Positions 45,166 through 57,059 of a stretch of 64,000 bases of DNA are shown here, in pieces. Both the position numbers and the translations under genes were made by a program. The notes beneath the pieces were generated by a model. The model was given only the letters and a program-made list of their open reading frames with translations. It made no database searches and was not told the origin of the DNA. Each line of letters begins with the position of its first letter. Position 1 is the first letter of the stretch. The stretch spans positions 937,662 to 1,001,661 of the forward strand of contig VZQC01009975.1 in assembly GCA_009823505.1 (NCBI GenBank), in the 5' to 3' direction. Origin of the DNA: Rhizomys pruinosus. Its lineage: Eukaryota > Chordata > Mammalia > Rodentia > Spalacidae.

Positions 45166-45600
45166 AGTCTTCGTCCTTGGAGAGAAGCTCTTTTCCTGCA
45201 GATCCATCCAACCAGACACATACAGTCTTTCTTTCATGTTACTGTCAACTTTGAGAACCAGCAAGTCCATTTTTTTGCCTTAAATATTTCTGGGGTTGTT
45301 TTCCATGTTCCTTTTTTAAAAATATACAGGTTTACATGAGGCCACTGTCATGCGAGTACGTAACACACCTTGAGAATCCATCCCCTCACGTCTGTCTATT
45401 ATCCCCACTTCTTTAACCCTGCTGTCAAGTAGATTATGGCAGCTACTGTTATAGTCCAGAACCATTTGAAATTCTTTCTTCATGTCCCTGAAGGGTCTGC
45501 CATAGTTTCTTCTCTTCCACATTCATGGACACTGGCATCAAAATCCTTTTCTCTGTTTAATCAAAACATATCTTCCTTGTGCTGTGGTCTCCCAGCTACT
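45166..45600. other. Non-coding stretch, nothing recognised
   Basis: A diverged B3-like piece may start it. Nothing firm. Confidence 0.3.
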
Positions 45601-45618
45601 TTTTAAAATGTCTATTTT

Positions 45619-45848
45619 GGGGCTGGAGAGATGGCTCAGCAGTTAAGAGCAACGACTGCTCTTGCAGAGGACCCTGGTTCAATTCCCAGCACCCACATGG
45701 TGGCTAAGAACCGTCTTTAACTCCAGTTCCAGGGGAATCTGACACCCTTTTCTGACCTCCGAGGCATTGCACGACACAGGTGCACAGACCTGCATGCAGA
45801 CAGTAAACTCATACACATAAAAAAACTAATAAATAAATTAAAAAAAAT
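45619..45848 (+). mobile_element. B2 SINE with near-perfect TSD
   Basis: Flanks aaaatgtctatttt (45605-45618) and aaaatgtgtatttt (45849-45862) differ at one base. Full-length body and A-rich tail. Confidence 0.93.
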
Positions 45849-45854
45849 AAAATG

Positions 45855-45875
45855 TGTATTTTATTATGTGTGTGT

Positions 45876-45907
<32 letters not shown>

Positions 45908-46065
45908 CAGAGAGAGACAGAGAGAAACAGAGTATGTATGCATGACAGTGGGCATACGTGTCATAGCATGACCATGGAGAGGACATATTTTGGGAGTTGA
46001 TTCTCTCTTTCCACTGTGCATTCAGTGATCTAACTTATGTCATCAGTGAACCATCTCCCTGGCAA
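45855..46065 (-). mobile_element. B3-like SINE with (GA)n tail, antisense
   Basis: Starts with GA/CAGA repeats (45877-45932), then atgcatgacagtgggcatac and aaccatctccctggc, the complement of the SINE head. Confidence 0.6.
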
Positions 46066-46500
46066 GGTGCGTGCCTTGCACAGTTTCTGGAGAAACTTCT
46101 AGAAGACTGGGGAGATGCTTACTAGTTTAATTCCAGGATTCTTCCAAGCATCTCTTCTCATCTGATTCAGAGAAGAGGTCTCAAGTCACCTGTGGAAGAT
46201 TCAAAGCCACCCTTCATTTGGCCAGATGACTCTTAACAGGATCACAGATATAAATCTACATGACTGGAAACCTAGACCTACAGATCTGTTTTCCAGAGGA
46301 GTGCAGAGCAACAGGTTCAGGAGGACAAGTGGTCTGGTGGCTCCTAAGTCAGGGAACACAGCCTGTGACCTGGAAACTTCCCTCCTCTAGGCGGCCTGCT
46401 TAGCACTTACTCTTTCAGAACCCTTATCCCCTTATCTCTTCTAGAGTTGAACTTCACACCTCACCTCTCATTAATCTCCTTCAAGGAGCTTCTTTTAAAA
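46066..46500. other. Non-coding stretch, nothing recognised
   Basis: No recognisable repeat or coding frame. Confidence 0.3.
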
Positions 46501-46504
46501 AGTA

Positions 46505-46705
46505 ACACCTGGGGATAAAGAGATAAGAGCCCTGGCTGCTCTTGCAGAGAACTGGGTTCAATTCCCAGCACCCACATAATGGCTAACAACCATCCATAAC
46601 TCTGGTTCCAGAGGATATGACGCCCTCTTCTGGCTGCCTTGAGCATTGCATGACACCGGCGCACTTACACACATGCAAGAAATACACACATGAAATAAGA
46701 TAGTT
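46505..46705 (+). mobile_element. Diverged B2 SINE
   Basis: ctggggataaagagataaga, gggttcaattcccagcaccc and an A-rich end. Confidence 0.85.
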
Positions 46706-46910
46706 TAAAAAGCAATACTTGGCACAAGAATGAGGAGAACCAACTGTGTATGTTATGTCTAAAATTAGATCACAGTGATGGGTATGTGACTTTGAATATA
46801 GTGAAATCCAAATGAATTGCCCATCATAGAAGAAAATACACTGTATAAAATATATCTTGGTTTTATGAGTCAATTACATTAAATTATTCTAACCACATTC
46901 AATGAAATGC

Positions 46911-47085
46911 CTTCCATTTATCTATTTGTGCTGTGTATCCAGGTGGGATGATTCAGGGTCATGTGGAGGTCAGAGGACATCTCGCAAGAGTTGCTTCTCT
47001 CCTTCTACCATGTAAGATGAAACTCGAATTGTCAGTTTTGATGGCAAAGCCTTTAGCCTCTGGTTCATTTTACTGAGCCATTTTT
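46911..47085 (-). mobile_element. B3-like SINE, antisense
   Basis: gggtcatgtggaggtcagag, gacatctcgcaagagttgct and tttactgagccatttttcca in the order of an antisense B3. Diverged. Confidence 0.6.
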
Positions 47086-48492
47086 CCATTTTTAAATAAC
47101 AAAGTGTAGTAGAACATTGCTGAGAAGACAGGAAGGAGAAGCTTGCAGAAATACCCCTTCATGGACAGGAAAATCACTCAAATCATAAAAAGAAATTCTA
47201 GCAAATTTGTACAGCCTTGCCATGGCAAACACCAGTTTCAGTTACCAGCCTGTCAACTGGTAGGACAGTCCTTGAACCAGTCTCATTTTACAGTGTTGGA
47301 TTCAAATGATCTCTGCCATGTGCAGTGGAGAAGATGGACCCAGCAAGGATGGAGAACAAAAATAATCTATTCAGTAAATACAGAACACTCTCACACTGCT
47401 CATGCCCAAGAGTTTATCCATAAGCCAGGGCCGGTTTACAGGGTTACAAAGATTAAGATGCTCTGTATGTAAGGCTGCCATTTGCTTACAGAAATGTTTC
47501 TGCTTTTTCTGAATCCTGATTGGGGAGAAGGCATCATTAGAACCCCCTTCTCATGTCTTCTTCAGAATTGTTGCATCTCTGGCTTTCTATACATCTGCTA
47601 AATCTCCATAAGTGGCTTCATTATTTTATTCTAATACCATTCATGAGAAAGGGCAAGATCAGCCCTTAACTTTTCTTCCTTTTTACTTATTTATGTCCAA
47701 CCATCTGATATGTCAGTGCTGTTTTCACAAGAGAATGGTTTCCCTTATCAAGAATCTTTTCAATAATGTCCATCACTATAGTATTTAGTTTCCTTTGAGA
47801 GTAGACAGTGTGGTGATGTATTCTCTCTATAAAGTTGTCCTCCGCCCTTATTTTTCCAATTTCATTTGTTCAGAGTTGCTGGGGCCAGCTCACTAGGCCA
47901 TTTCAATGGACAAAAAGGATTCTTTATCTGGAGCTCAGAGCATAGCCTGGGGCCCTCTCAAAGTTAGCTGCAGACATGAATGCCTTTCAATTTTCCCAGA
48001 CATCCCTGCAGCCTTTTCTTGGTGCTCAGGGAGATAAGAGGAACTTATATACAGTATCTATTTTGTGTAAACCATGGATTACTACCTGCAAACCCCCAGC
48101 CATTTCTGTTTAGCCAAGGCAATGACAGTTTAATGAAAAATCCTTGGGAAATGTACACAATTGTGGAATCACTCAGGTTGTTAGAGGATCTGTGAACTTG
48201 AAGACAGGGGCAGGTGGAAATAAAACTAGCATTGAAGCCCTGCTGAGAGCCCAGACAAGAAAGCCATTGAAGACTGACATTCCAGGTCTATACTAAATGG
48301 AACTGACATTTTTTTTAATCTGATAGAAATTATATTTGTGAAAGAATTAAATATTAGAAAATTACAGATAAACCAGAAGGTTTCCTTTATATATACTGAA
48401 TGCACTGAGAAACAGAAATGGAGGAATAAATAGCGCTTCGAATAAAATATAGTCAAGAAGGCACAAACACAAACCAAAATAGTGTTACATTT
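47086..48492. other. About 1.4 kb unassigned sequence
   Basis: No repeat family is recognised. The longest frame (47143-47472, plus strand, 109 codons) starts from an ATG but shows no known domain, no signal peptide and no membrane segment, and I do not call it a gene. LTR-like composition around 47880-48240 is possible but unproved. Confidence 0.35.
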
Positions 48493-48690
48493 CAGGGCTT
48501 GAGATATGGCCTTTGGTTAAGAGCTTGCACTGCTTTTGTAGAGAACCTGATGGATTCCCAACACCCACATCACACAAGTCACAGCCACCTGGAACTCCAA
48601 CTCCACCAGATCTGAAGCCTCTGGCCTCCAGGGGCACTGCCTTGACATGCACACACCAGACAAATACACATAATAAAAAAATGTTTTAAT
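48493..48690 (+). mobile_element. Diverged B2 SINE
   Basis: agggcttgagatatggcctt, the tRNA-like middle and an AATAAAA-rich tail. Confidence 0.82.
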
Positions 48691-48807
48691 TAAAAAATGT
48701 TATTTTCCACAGTGGTCTATAGAGCCCAGAGATGAACAAAATGTCATGTAGACATTATCTTTTCTCCTGGAAATGTCTGATTTTTCACAAATATTTCAAC
48801 TTTAATA

Positions 48808-49025
48808 AATTATTATTTTTATTTTATGTATATGAGTGTATTGCCTGCATGTGTATAAGTGCACTTGTGTCATGCAATGCCTTCAGAAGTCAGAAGAGGG
48901 CATCTTATTTCCCCAGAACTGTAGTTACAGACAATTATTAGTCACCATGTGGGTGCTGGGACTTGAACCTGTGTCCTCTGCAAGAGTAACCAGTGTGCCA
49001 AATTGCTAGGCCATCTCTCCAGACC
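48808..49025 (-). mobile_element. B2 SINE, antisense
   Basis: Tail complement ttattttatgtatatgagtg, then gtcatgcaatgccttcagaa, and ccatctctccagaccc at the head side. Confidence 0.88.
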
Positions 49026-49612
49026 CTTAAAAATTTTTTTAAAGCAGAAATTGAAATTTAACTGAAATTAAATCTAATGATTTCATGATTTTGTTACTCA
49101 GCTTCCAGTTACTGTAAAAGGAGAAAAAGGGGGAACTTCTTTCAGCTGCAGCCTCACAGCTGTCAGCCACAGCTACTTGTTTCCACAGCTTTGGCATGGA
49201 GGGAATGCCTGGTGGGGCACAGCTGCTGACCTTATGTTGGGTGAGAAGCAGAGAAATTAGAAATGAAGGGGTCTGGATTCCAATCTCCTCTTAAAAGGAC
49301 ACCCCTAATGTCTTACCTCCTCGAGCTGGGCCCCAGCTACCAGGTTCTACCACTGTCCAGTAGCACTAAGTCTTTAACCCACCCCCATCTTCAGGGGACA
49401 TTTAAAATTAAACCATAATGAGTTAAACCAACTTTAAAATATATTTATTAAAGATTTTTGCATGACAGATTCCTGGCACAGGAACCTGTGTACATTAAGT
49501 GGACAATTTACAAATCAGTGGGTTAATTATTGATTATTCAAAACTGATTCTTGAATAATTAATGGCTACTTAAGACAAATGAAAGGTAAATCTTAAAAAT
49601 AAAAATTAACTC
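49026..49612. other. Non-coding stretch, nothing recognised
   Basis: No recognisable feature. Confidence 0.3.
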
Positions 49613-50006
49613 AATGTGACAGTTAATCTTGTCAACTAAGTGGGATTTAGAATCACAATGGGAACAAACCTGGGGGCACTGCTGTGGGGGATTATCTCGA
49701 TTAGGTAAATGAGGGTGGGAAGACAGGCCATAAAAGTGGGCTGTACCATTCATGGCAGGGACTAGGTAGCTTACATCCCAGGTCACGGACTGAACAAAAA
49801 GGAGGCAGCAAGCTCAGCACAGGAACCTACCTGTCTTTTGTGTTTCCTGACTGGATAAAACATGAGCAGCCAGTCAAGTTCCAGCTGCCATGGCTTCCTG
49901 GTCATGATGGACTGTGGCCTCAAATGTGAGCCAAAATTAACCCTCTTTCCTTAAGTTACTTTGTCATGGTATTTTGGTCATAGCAGTGAGACATGTAACT
50001 AGTATA
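49613..50006 (+). mobile_element. MaLR-like LTR
   Basis: Starts near tgtgacagttaatcttgtca, contains gcagcaagctcagcacagga and the ggactgtggcctcaaatgtg segment, and ends with ttccttaagttactttgtca, then catagcagtgagacatgtaa and ctagtatac. Ends partly decayed. Confidence 0.6.
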
Positions 50007-50050
50007 CCCAGTTTGAAATGATTATGTAATGTTTAAGATGTAATCACTGT

Positions 50051-50275
50051 GGGGGCTGGAGAGACAGTTCAGCAGTTAGGAGCACTGGCTGCTCTTGCAG
50101 AAGACCTGGGTTTGATTCCCAGCACCCACATGGCAGCTAACAATTGTCCATAACTCCAGTTCCAGGAGATCTAACACCTTCTTCTGTCCTCTGAGCATTG
50201 CATGACAGGGGTGCACTTATATACATGTAGGCAATATACTCATACACATAAAATAAAATAAAGATAAATTTAAAG
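50051..50275 (+). mobile_element. B2 SINE
   Basis: gggggctggagagacagttc head, box B-type gggtttgattccc and a long A-rich tail. Confidence 0.92.
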
Positions 50276-52285
50276 TAAACATTCTACAAGAAAATGTAGA
50301 TGGCTATTTATTGACTACTTTAAAACAGTGATGATCCTCTAATGAACATCCTCACAAAGATTTACAATCGTACAAGCAAGAGAAGCCGTATTTAAAATAT
50401 AGTGGTCATCACTTGTAACTTGGGCTATCATGATTTTATAATTTCGCTTTTGAATACTTAATTGATTTTCAGTTTCACCTTTTTATTTATCCAAAAAAGC
50501 ACAGTAGATGCTGTCATGGTGTGAGAGCCTAATGTCCATGCACCAGCCCTGACAACAAAGGTGAGGCTATAGAACGCTGAATGCCCAAAAGAGAAGCCCA
50601 GCAAGGCAGAAAAATCTCCACAGAGTATGGAAAGCAGATATATGATCACAAGGCAGCAGTGAATACAGCCATGGGCCACCACAGCGGCAAACATCTAGGT
50701 CATCCCAATAGCTCTGCATGAGACACTATCATGGCCTACACAGCACTCACTCATCTTATTTCTGCACAACAACTTGAGGCACGCCTCCCACAGGCTGGGT
50801 GGTTCCCCTTCAAGCTGCAGTTTGTGAGCTACTTTCTACTTTGCCTGTGTGCTCTTTGCTAGATCCAGTGAAAAGTCAGCAGATCCTCAAAATAGCACAC
50901 CGAGGGTGATGGCAGAGCCAGAAGAGGGCAAGACCAGTTAACAGACATTCTTCAGTTCCTCAGAAGCACCCCAGGGGCCAGAGTTCTATTATTGGCCAAG
51001 GTGCATCTTATGGGTGTGCTCAGTCTCAACTAACTGGGAAAATGGGCTCTATTGCTTCAAAGAGTGCTCAGGCCACAAGGAAGAGGAAAGGGGTAAAAAG
51101 TTTAGGAGAAAAGAACTCAGTAGCAATATACAGAAGAGCTCCAGCACTGACTGTATGAGGTAAACGGAACCCAGGGTATAAGGAAACTAGTTCCTCCAAG
51201 AGTGAAATCAAAAGATTAAAACAACAACAACAATAAAAGATGAATTAACAAAGATCTTGAAGTAACAAATGCTTGAAGTAATGGAGTCTGAGAAGAACGC
51301 CTGGGAATGTGAGGTCAGAGACTTGCTTTTATGGAATTTCATAACTAGGTTCATATTTTACATCGATAAACTTGGTATTTTAGAGGATAATTTGTGTTAC
51401 TGTTTTATTTTTGTATTTTTACTTAGCACACAAAGTAATGGATTTTATTATGACATTTTCACACATATGTAGATAACATATATATGTGTACTTTACACAT
51501 ATTCACCTGCATCTACCAGATAAAATTATCATTTAAGAGGTGATAAAATCCCAAACTCAAGATGCTTTTAACTACAAAGGTCTACATTGCTGAACACAGT
51601 TGCATACTGAATAAAATCCCCTCAATCCATGTCTAATAGAATTGCGGTGGAGACTGCCAGTGCACCTCTCTATCATTTTTTGCCATCTTCCAAAGAAAAT
51701 AAAAACCAAAGGAGAATAGTGTTTTCAGTGTCCTGGCCACTGCATACTTCCTCTTATGTTTCCTCATACTTTACCTTGATAGAGAATGGTGAAAATTAGA
51801 GAAAGTATGAGGTCCTTCAAGTGTAGCAGCTGCCAACACCCTGCTGACATCTGAGAAGGAGAGCTAGAGGACCAGGAGGCTATACAGTCCCTGTGCTAAT
51901 TCACATCTGAGGGTAAAACCACTCCTCGAAAGATATCTGTCTACACGTTCATTTGGGAGACATTATGAGCCTGGGTGGAAGCCCCCCCTCCCCCAAGAAA
52001 ACCTGCACTGTGTCTAAGGGCCCTGAAGTACAGATATGTAGAATGGGTAAAAATAAAATTCTCTCCTGTCATCGTTTCATTGTTCAGAGGGTAAAAAAGG
52101 ACTTCTGATACAATAAGCTGGTAACAGGGTCTGGCAACACCCAGCTCCTCCCCTACCTAGAACTCTGAAAGCTTTGCTAAAAGTTGGTTTTCAAGAATTA
52201 AGAATATAAGAGAGAGGCATAAAGGAAGCAGAGATCAAGGGATCTGGCTCTCTCTTGATGCCCAGACTCACCTCTATCCAGAGAG
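50276..52285. other. About 2 kb without recognised repeats
   Basis: The least repeat-rich 2 kb of the window. No frame longer than about 80 codons and no domain recognised. A short AC/AT-rich run at 51221-51240. Possible MIR trace near 50720-50780. Confidence 0.4.
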
Positions 52286-52287
52286 TG

Positions 52288-52680
52288 ACTGTGTTACTTA
52301 CCTTGTTACTATGACAAAATGCCTTACAGAAACAATGTAAGGGAGAAAAGCTATCTTGAGGCTCACACAAGAGAGGTACAGTCTATTATGGGCCAGAGGG
52401 CAGTGCAACAGGAATGGGTCAGGTCACAGTTGTCATAAATTGAGGTGGGGTTCATTCGCATCCTTGTAGACCAGAAAGCAGAGAACTCGGGGCCAGATGG
52501 ACTCTGGGCCAGGATATAACCCTCAGAGGTTTATGGCAAGTGACCCAGCTAAGCACCATGTTCCAAAGGCTCCATAACCTCCCACAATAGTGCCACTAGC
52601 TGGGGATTAAGTGTTCAAACGTATGAGCCAGGAGGAACATTTCATATTTAAGGGTGCTAGAGTGGCACTTGGGCCCAAAG
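52288..52680 (-). mobile_element. MT-like MaLR LTR, antisense
   Basis: The complement of the MT-type order: ttactatgacaaaatgcctt (LTR end side), tggggccagatggactctgg, cctcccacaatagtgccact and gtgttcaaacgtatgagcca (LTR start side). Diverged. Confidence 0.65.
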
Positions 52681-52880
52681 ATGCCCACACCTTAGTCCCA
52701 AGAGGCTAAAAACACAAACTTATTTGCCCCCAAAGGACTTTTCTGTTGTAATTAAGGATTTTCAGTGGAGAGAGTATTATGGTTCATCAGAGTAAGCCCA
52801 CTGTAATCGCCACTGACCTTTTAAGGGGACACAGCAAACGTCAGAGACAGCAAAGTGACAATGGAAGCATAAACTGTAGG
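52670..52880 (+). repeat. Ancient interspersed repeat, family not named
   Basis: gatgcccacaccttagtccc, ttgtaattaaggattttcag, cccactgtaatcgcc and aaagtgacaatggaagcata follow, in order, an old placental repeat that I recognise by pattern without being able to name it. Confidence 0.45.
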
Positions 52881-52932
52881 AAGATCCAGTATGAATTTGG
52901 GGCTAGTTCTCAGCTAGCATGCCTCAGGGCAC

Positions 52933-53080
52933 CACGTGGCCGAGGGTCTGACCCCGCCCCAAGGAAGAGCAAACAACGTGGCCTAGGTGCATGATGCTGG
53001 GTGGGGCAACTATGTGCAGCTGTGAGGAGTTGAGGGGCTTATGATTGGTCCTAGGAACTGACGTCATTTGGTTTATAAAA
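52933..53080 (+). promoter_or_regulatory. Promoter-like cluster: E-box, GC box, CCAAT, CRE, TATA
   Basis: In order on the plus strand: E-box CACGTG (52933-52938), GC box (CCCCGCCCC, 52952-52960), inverted CCAAT (ATTGG, 53044-53048), full palindromic CRE TGACGTCA (53059-53066) and TATA box TATAAAA (53074-53080). Spacing suits an RNA polymerase II start near 53105-53112. A second CACGTG lies at 53595-53600. It could be a host promoter, or the core of an unrecognised LTR, since many rodent LTRs carry CRE plus TATA. No coding exon follows that I recognise. CRE sites bind CREB/ATF family factors. Activity is inference. Confidence 0.5.
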
Positions 53081-53109
53081 ACAGGCTGTAGCAAGGAGTA
53101 AATTTGAAT

Positions 53110-53797
53110 TTCCAAGTAACATCATCACAGAATTCCTGGCCATTATTTTTATTAATTATTGTGTGCATACAGGCCAAGGTAGGCCTGCATTTTGCTCAGG
53201 TGGCCAGTGGGTTGGAAAAAGGTCCCCTTGTGGACCACCAATCTGGGTAGCTAGTGTTGTGAGTGGACATAGGCTGAAGATAGGCCATCAGCCATCAGCC
53301 TGAAATTCCTGTCCAGGGTTCAGCAGTCTCTGGGCAGGTGGGCAGTCACAGCCAAGAGTGGAACATGTGTCTCATGGGTCCAGGCTAAGGGCCTGAGTTG
53401 AAAGTACCACTCAGGTCAGGCTAGGGGAAGAAGCCGGCTGGCCTCTGCACCGAGGGGTCAGCTTCCCACAGTGTCCGTAAATCAGGTACTGTGTTCCCAT
53501 TCCCTTAGCAGGGCTGCATGGTCCCTGTTCAGCATAAAAAGAAAGCTTCCTACAATAAACCACAGTGATGTTCCTTGAGGAAGGGAGAAAGGACCACGTG
53601 TCAGGGAACATGGATGGTCTTTAGCTTCAAGGGAAAGTAATCTAGAAAACCAAGACAAGTGCCACAGAGAATTTCATTGCCAGCAAGCACTCCCAAGCTG
53701 CCCTGGACTTTATGTCTGGATTCTGGAGGCACCCTAGTCACGGAGCTCTGTCACAGGTGTGGCTCTGGCACCTAGGGGACAGTACCACATAGATTGT
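53110..53797. other. Sequence downstream of the promoter-like cluster
   Basis: If transcribed from about 53108, this would be the first exon. No long plus-strand frame is present. A clear 5' splice site is not obvious. No repeat recognised. Confidence 0.3.
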
Positions 53798-54058
53798 AAT
53801 AACAACAATCAAATAACCTTAATAAATGGTACTTACTGCAGTGCATGGTGTGCACATCAGATGTGCCAAATCACTAATTCTCCTAACAGCTCTGTAAAAC
53901 AGATCTCCAGTTCCAGGGACAGGTAAACTGTCCACATTAAGGAACTCAGCCAAATAATGACCAGAGCCACACAATGACAGAACATGAAGTCCAACTCGGA
54001 TTTCAAAGGGACTCCATCTTGCATACTGAAAGCCAGGTGTCTTTAAAGTGTACCACAT
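53798..54058 (+). mobile_element. MIR SINE
   Basis: Full MIR order in sense: taataaatggtacttactgc, caaatcactaattctcctaa, gacaggtaaactgtccacat, then aaatgaccagagccacacaa-type core and the end. An ancient mammalian tRNA-derived SINE. Confidence 0.7.
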
Positions 54059-54529
54059 GATTTAAAATATCATTATGCTAGGAGACTGTTGAGCAGTGTT
54101 TTCTCAATAGAAGATAACTTTTAACCAGATAGGTAACAATTATGCCTCTCACTAGTAGAGTCTCTTTACAGAAAAGGTCAGTTTTTCATGCACTCTACTA
54201 CAGGTATGGATACCAACACCTAAGGCTTCCCAGGGCTGTGTGGTATATCTCATACATATTGTGATCTTTCTAAATTGCCAAACTCTCTTTGCTGAGGTCT
54301 AAAACATTGTCCCTATCCATCTATTAATAAGTTACCAGAAAATGTGTTCTATAATATTTATACTATTCTGTAGGCTTTCCACCATCATATATATCCAACA
54401 AGGATCCCTGTCCTTCACTCCAGACACAAATCTAACTAAAATTTGATGGCTCCACCCACGTGGTTAGGGACACCTATGCAGCTTGTATGACGTTACAAAT
54501 GGAGTTCTGTCTTAGGTAGTCTTCTCTAC
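54059..54529. other. Non-coding stretch, nothing recognised
   Basis: No recognisable repeat or coding frame. Confidence 0.3.
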
Positions 54530-55080
54530 TTTGACCTCTGCAATGACAACTACCCTCTTCCAGTTACTCAGAAAAGCATCTTTGTGTTATCTCAAACATT
54601 TACAACTTTTGTCAGGCCTACCATCCAGTTATGGAGTCCTGATGTACCATCTCCCAAGCATACCTAGACCCTGACCTCTGCCACCAACCTGGGGCAAGGC
54701 ACCAGCATCTACTCCATTTTTTGCATTGGCCTTGGGGAATGTTCATGCCCCCCTCACTTTCTTCTCCCTGCAGCTTGTTCAAGATCCTTTTGTGGGTTTC
54801 CCCTCAGCCTGTAGACAACTAGTCCCTACTGTGATCTCAAAGGACTTCCTTCTCTCAGACCTGCTAAAGCCCTGTGTTTGGGCTCAGTCATCTGCTGTAC
54901 CCAGCACTCTGCAGACTCACTCCTGGTTCCCAGCAGGCCCCAGGCCAGGCTGCTTCCTCTGACAGGACTCCCCCAACCCACGGGCAGCACTTTCTCTCCT
55001 GCTTCAAGTCTTTCCCAATTGCAGGCTTCTTTGTGAGACTTTCCTGACCAAGATATTGATGTCTGTAACTCCAATCAAAT
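54530..55080 (+). mobile_element. L2-like LINE 3' portion
   Basis: Follows the 3' part of L2 elements in sense: caccagcatctactccattt, ctccctgcagcttgttcaag, then caggctgcttcctctgacag, ctcctgcttcaagtctttcc and gtgagactttcctgaccaag. Ancient and diverged. The 78-codon frame is a remnant or by-product. Confidence 0.5.
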
Positions 55081-55540
55081 TACAGTGAAAATAATGGTAA
55101 AGCTTAATAAAAAATTAAAAAATACAGCCTAAGATTCAAGATTTGCATAACGGAATTATTTATTCACATCATAAAATATATAAACTTGGGCTGATTAAAT
55201 GAAAAAAAAATACAGGCTTGTATCCTAACTTCACATTCTTTTTAACCAATATCCAAACTACTATGTAGTTTCTGTCTTATTTCCTGTTCTAGATTGGGTT
55301 CACCATCTCCCAGGTAACCTTCCTGATGGCAGGATTTTTTTAATCTGTTTTGTTTCTACTATATAGTAGAGCGATAAACAGAGGCAGAATTGTGTGCTCA
55401 GAAACCACGGTGGGATGGGAGTGCTGAGGCTTGAGTCAGTGGCACACATTCCAAACTCAGTGTTTTCAACTTAACAGTAGTCAGGTGTAAGGCGGGCTTT
55501 ATAAGCCTTGTCTAAGCAATAGATTTTTTTTCTCTCTCAG
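55081..55540. other. Non-coding stretch, weak L2/MIR trace
   Basis: ggcaggatttttttaatctg around 55328 resembles an L2/MIR3 end. It finishes with a polypyrimidine tract and AG (55522-55540), considered as a splice acceptor below. Confidence 0.35.
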
Positions 55541-55908
55541 CCTAATGATCCATTGCTGGGTTTTGGTGAGCACGAGGAGAGAGCTAGACCTTGCAGAGCG
55601 CCGCTCCTGCCCTGCAGCACAGGCTGCCCTTCCATTTCCTTGTCCAGCAGCAAATTGTGGAAAACCTTTCAAACACTTTCATTCTTCTGTCTTTGCCCTG
55701 GTTTTGTTGTGGTTTGCTCAAACACTGAATTCATTCTATTTTTTGGCATCTGCACTGTGCAGACCCCAACTTGAACAGGAGTCAATGAGGCTACCAGGAA
55801 TTCTGGCTTCCCAAGAACTGCCTGGCCATCAGACTTCTCAACAAAACTGAGTCTGTGAAATTAGAGAGCTTATCTGGCTCTAGGAACTTTGCTAATGCTG
55901 ATCAACAG
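55541..55908 (+). other. Exon-like segment (weak candidate)
   Basis: Bounded on the left by a strong 3' splice-site pattern (T-run, then tctctctcag, AG at 55539-55540) and on the right by a good 5' splice site (acag/gtaatc, GT at 55909-55910). Length 368 bp. Inside is a 101-codon frame from an ATG at 55545 that stops at 55850, so it could not be a fully coding internal exon. A non-coding RNA exon or chance are the alternatives. No homology is recognised. Confidence 0.2.
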
Positions 55909-57059
55909 GTAATCTTCCTTCCCACGTGTTACTAAACCATCTTCGAAATTGGATTCTGAGTTAGGAAAAGGGCACAGGACTAAGCTAAATTTCCTTCGGC
56001 AAGTTCTTAACTTTCAAATAATTCATTCTGGAATTACCCCTCTTAAACTAGCCAACCATTAATACAAAGCATAATTTTCTTGTTTTTTCTTTTGGTAGAC
56101 TCCTGTAATCAGTCGATTAGGATGCACAGATATGTGCTTCAGACTAACAAAAAAGTGAAAGACGAAATGACAAAGACCTCCCGTAAGGGAATTCACCTCA
56201 GTTACTGATTTCCTCTTCAAGTGTGAAGAACCAAATAGGAAAAATTTGAGTTTTAAAACTATGATTTGAAAATTAACTTAATGCATCCATTCTAATTCAG
56301 AAAGTTTTCCCTGCTGTCCTTGACTAGAACGTAAACACAGCAGACTGTTTTCCATAGTGAGTTCCTGTCCGTCACTGAGATCAGGTGAGGTTGCTGTCAA
56401 CATAGAGTATATGCATGACTCACCCCCATGGAGGCTCTGACACCTGGCAACAGCATTAAAGGCTTCATGCTCATGACATTCTCATAATGCATATAAAACA
56501 AAGAACGAGATAATCAATGCTGTGCAAACATAAAAATGAAAAGCCTTGGGTCTTTTATAAGGTTCCCAATACATAATACATAAAATAATCTTGAAAAGGA
56601 AGAGCAAGCTAGAAGGAACCAGTCTTTGTCATTTGAAGACACTCTATAACCACAGTAACCAGCTTAATGTGGTGTTTGTAAGAGGAGAGACACAAAGATC
56701 AATGAGCCAGGACAGAAAACCAAGGAAGAGACCCACACAGTCCGCATGACTGACTTTCAATTTTATTTTTAATTGCAGTGACAAAAGACATAAGGTTTGC
56801 CGTCTTTGCGGTCTCTGAGAATACACAGTCCTGTTGGGGACTGCACTTACATTTGCAGCTACCTTCCAGAGTGTCCCTGCTTCCTTGCTGCCGAGGTACC
56901 TTGCAATTACCATTGCAGTTTCCATCTCTAGAAATCTGACCACTCCAGACACCGAGTGTAACTGAACTGTAGCCCTTATCTATCTTTTACTAGCTTCCTT
57001 ACTTCTTTCCACAAAACGTCTACAGGCTTTAGCAGTGGTCGGCCACGGGGAGCAGCGAC
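55909..57059. other. Non-coding stretch, nothing recognised
   Basis: The minus-strand frame 56644-56952 (102 codons) has a hydrophobic C-terminal part but no family I recognise and no splice support. Not called. Confidence 0.35.

Noticed and set aside
47143..47472. 109-codon plus-strand frame as a gene
   Set aside because: No domain, no splice or promoter support, and a length within chance expectation for a 64-kb window.
56644..56952. 102-codon minus-strand frame
   Set aside because: No recognisable domain and no splice sites of note. Kept as uncalled.
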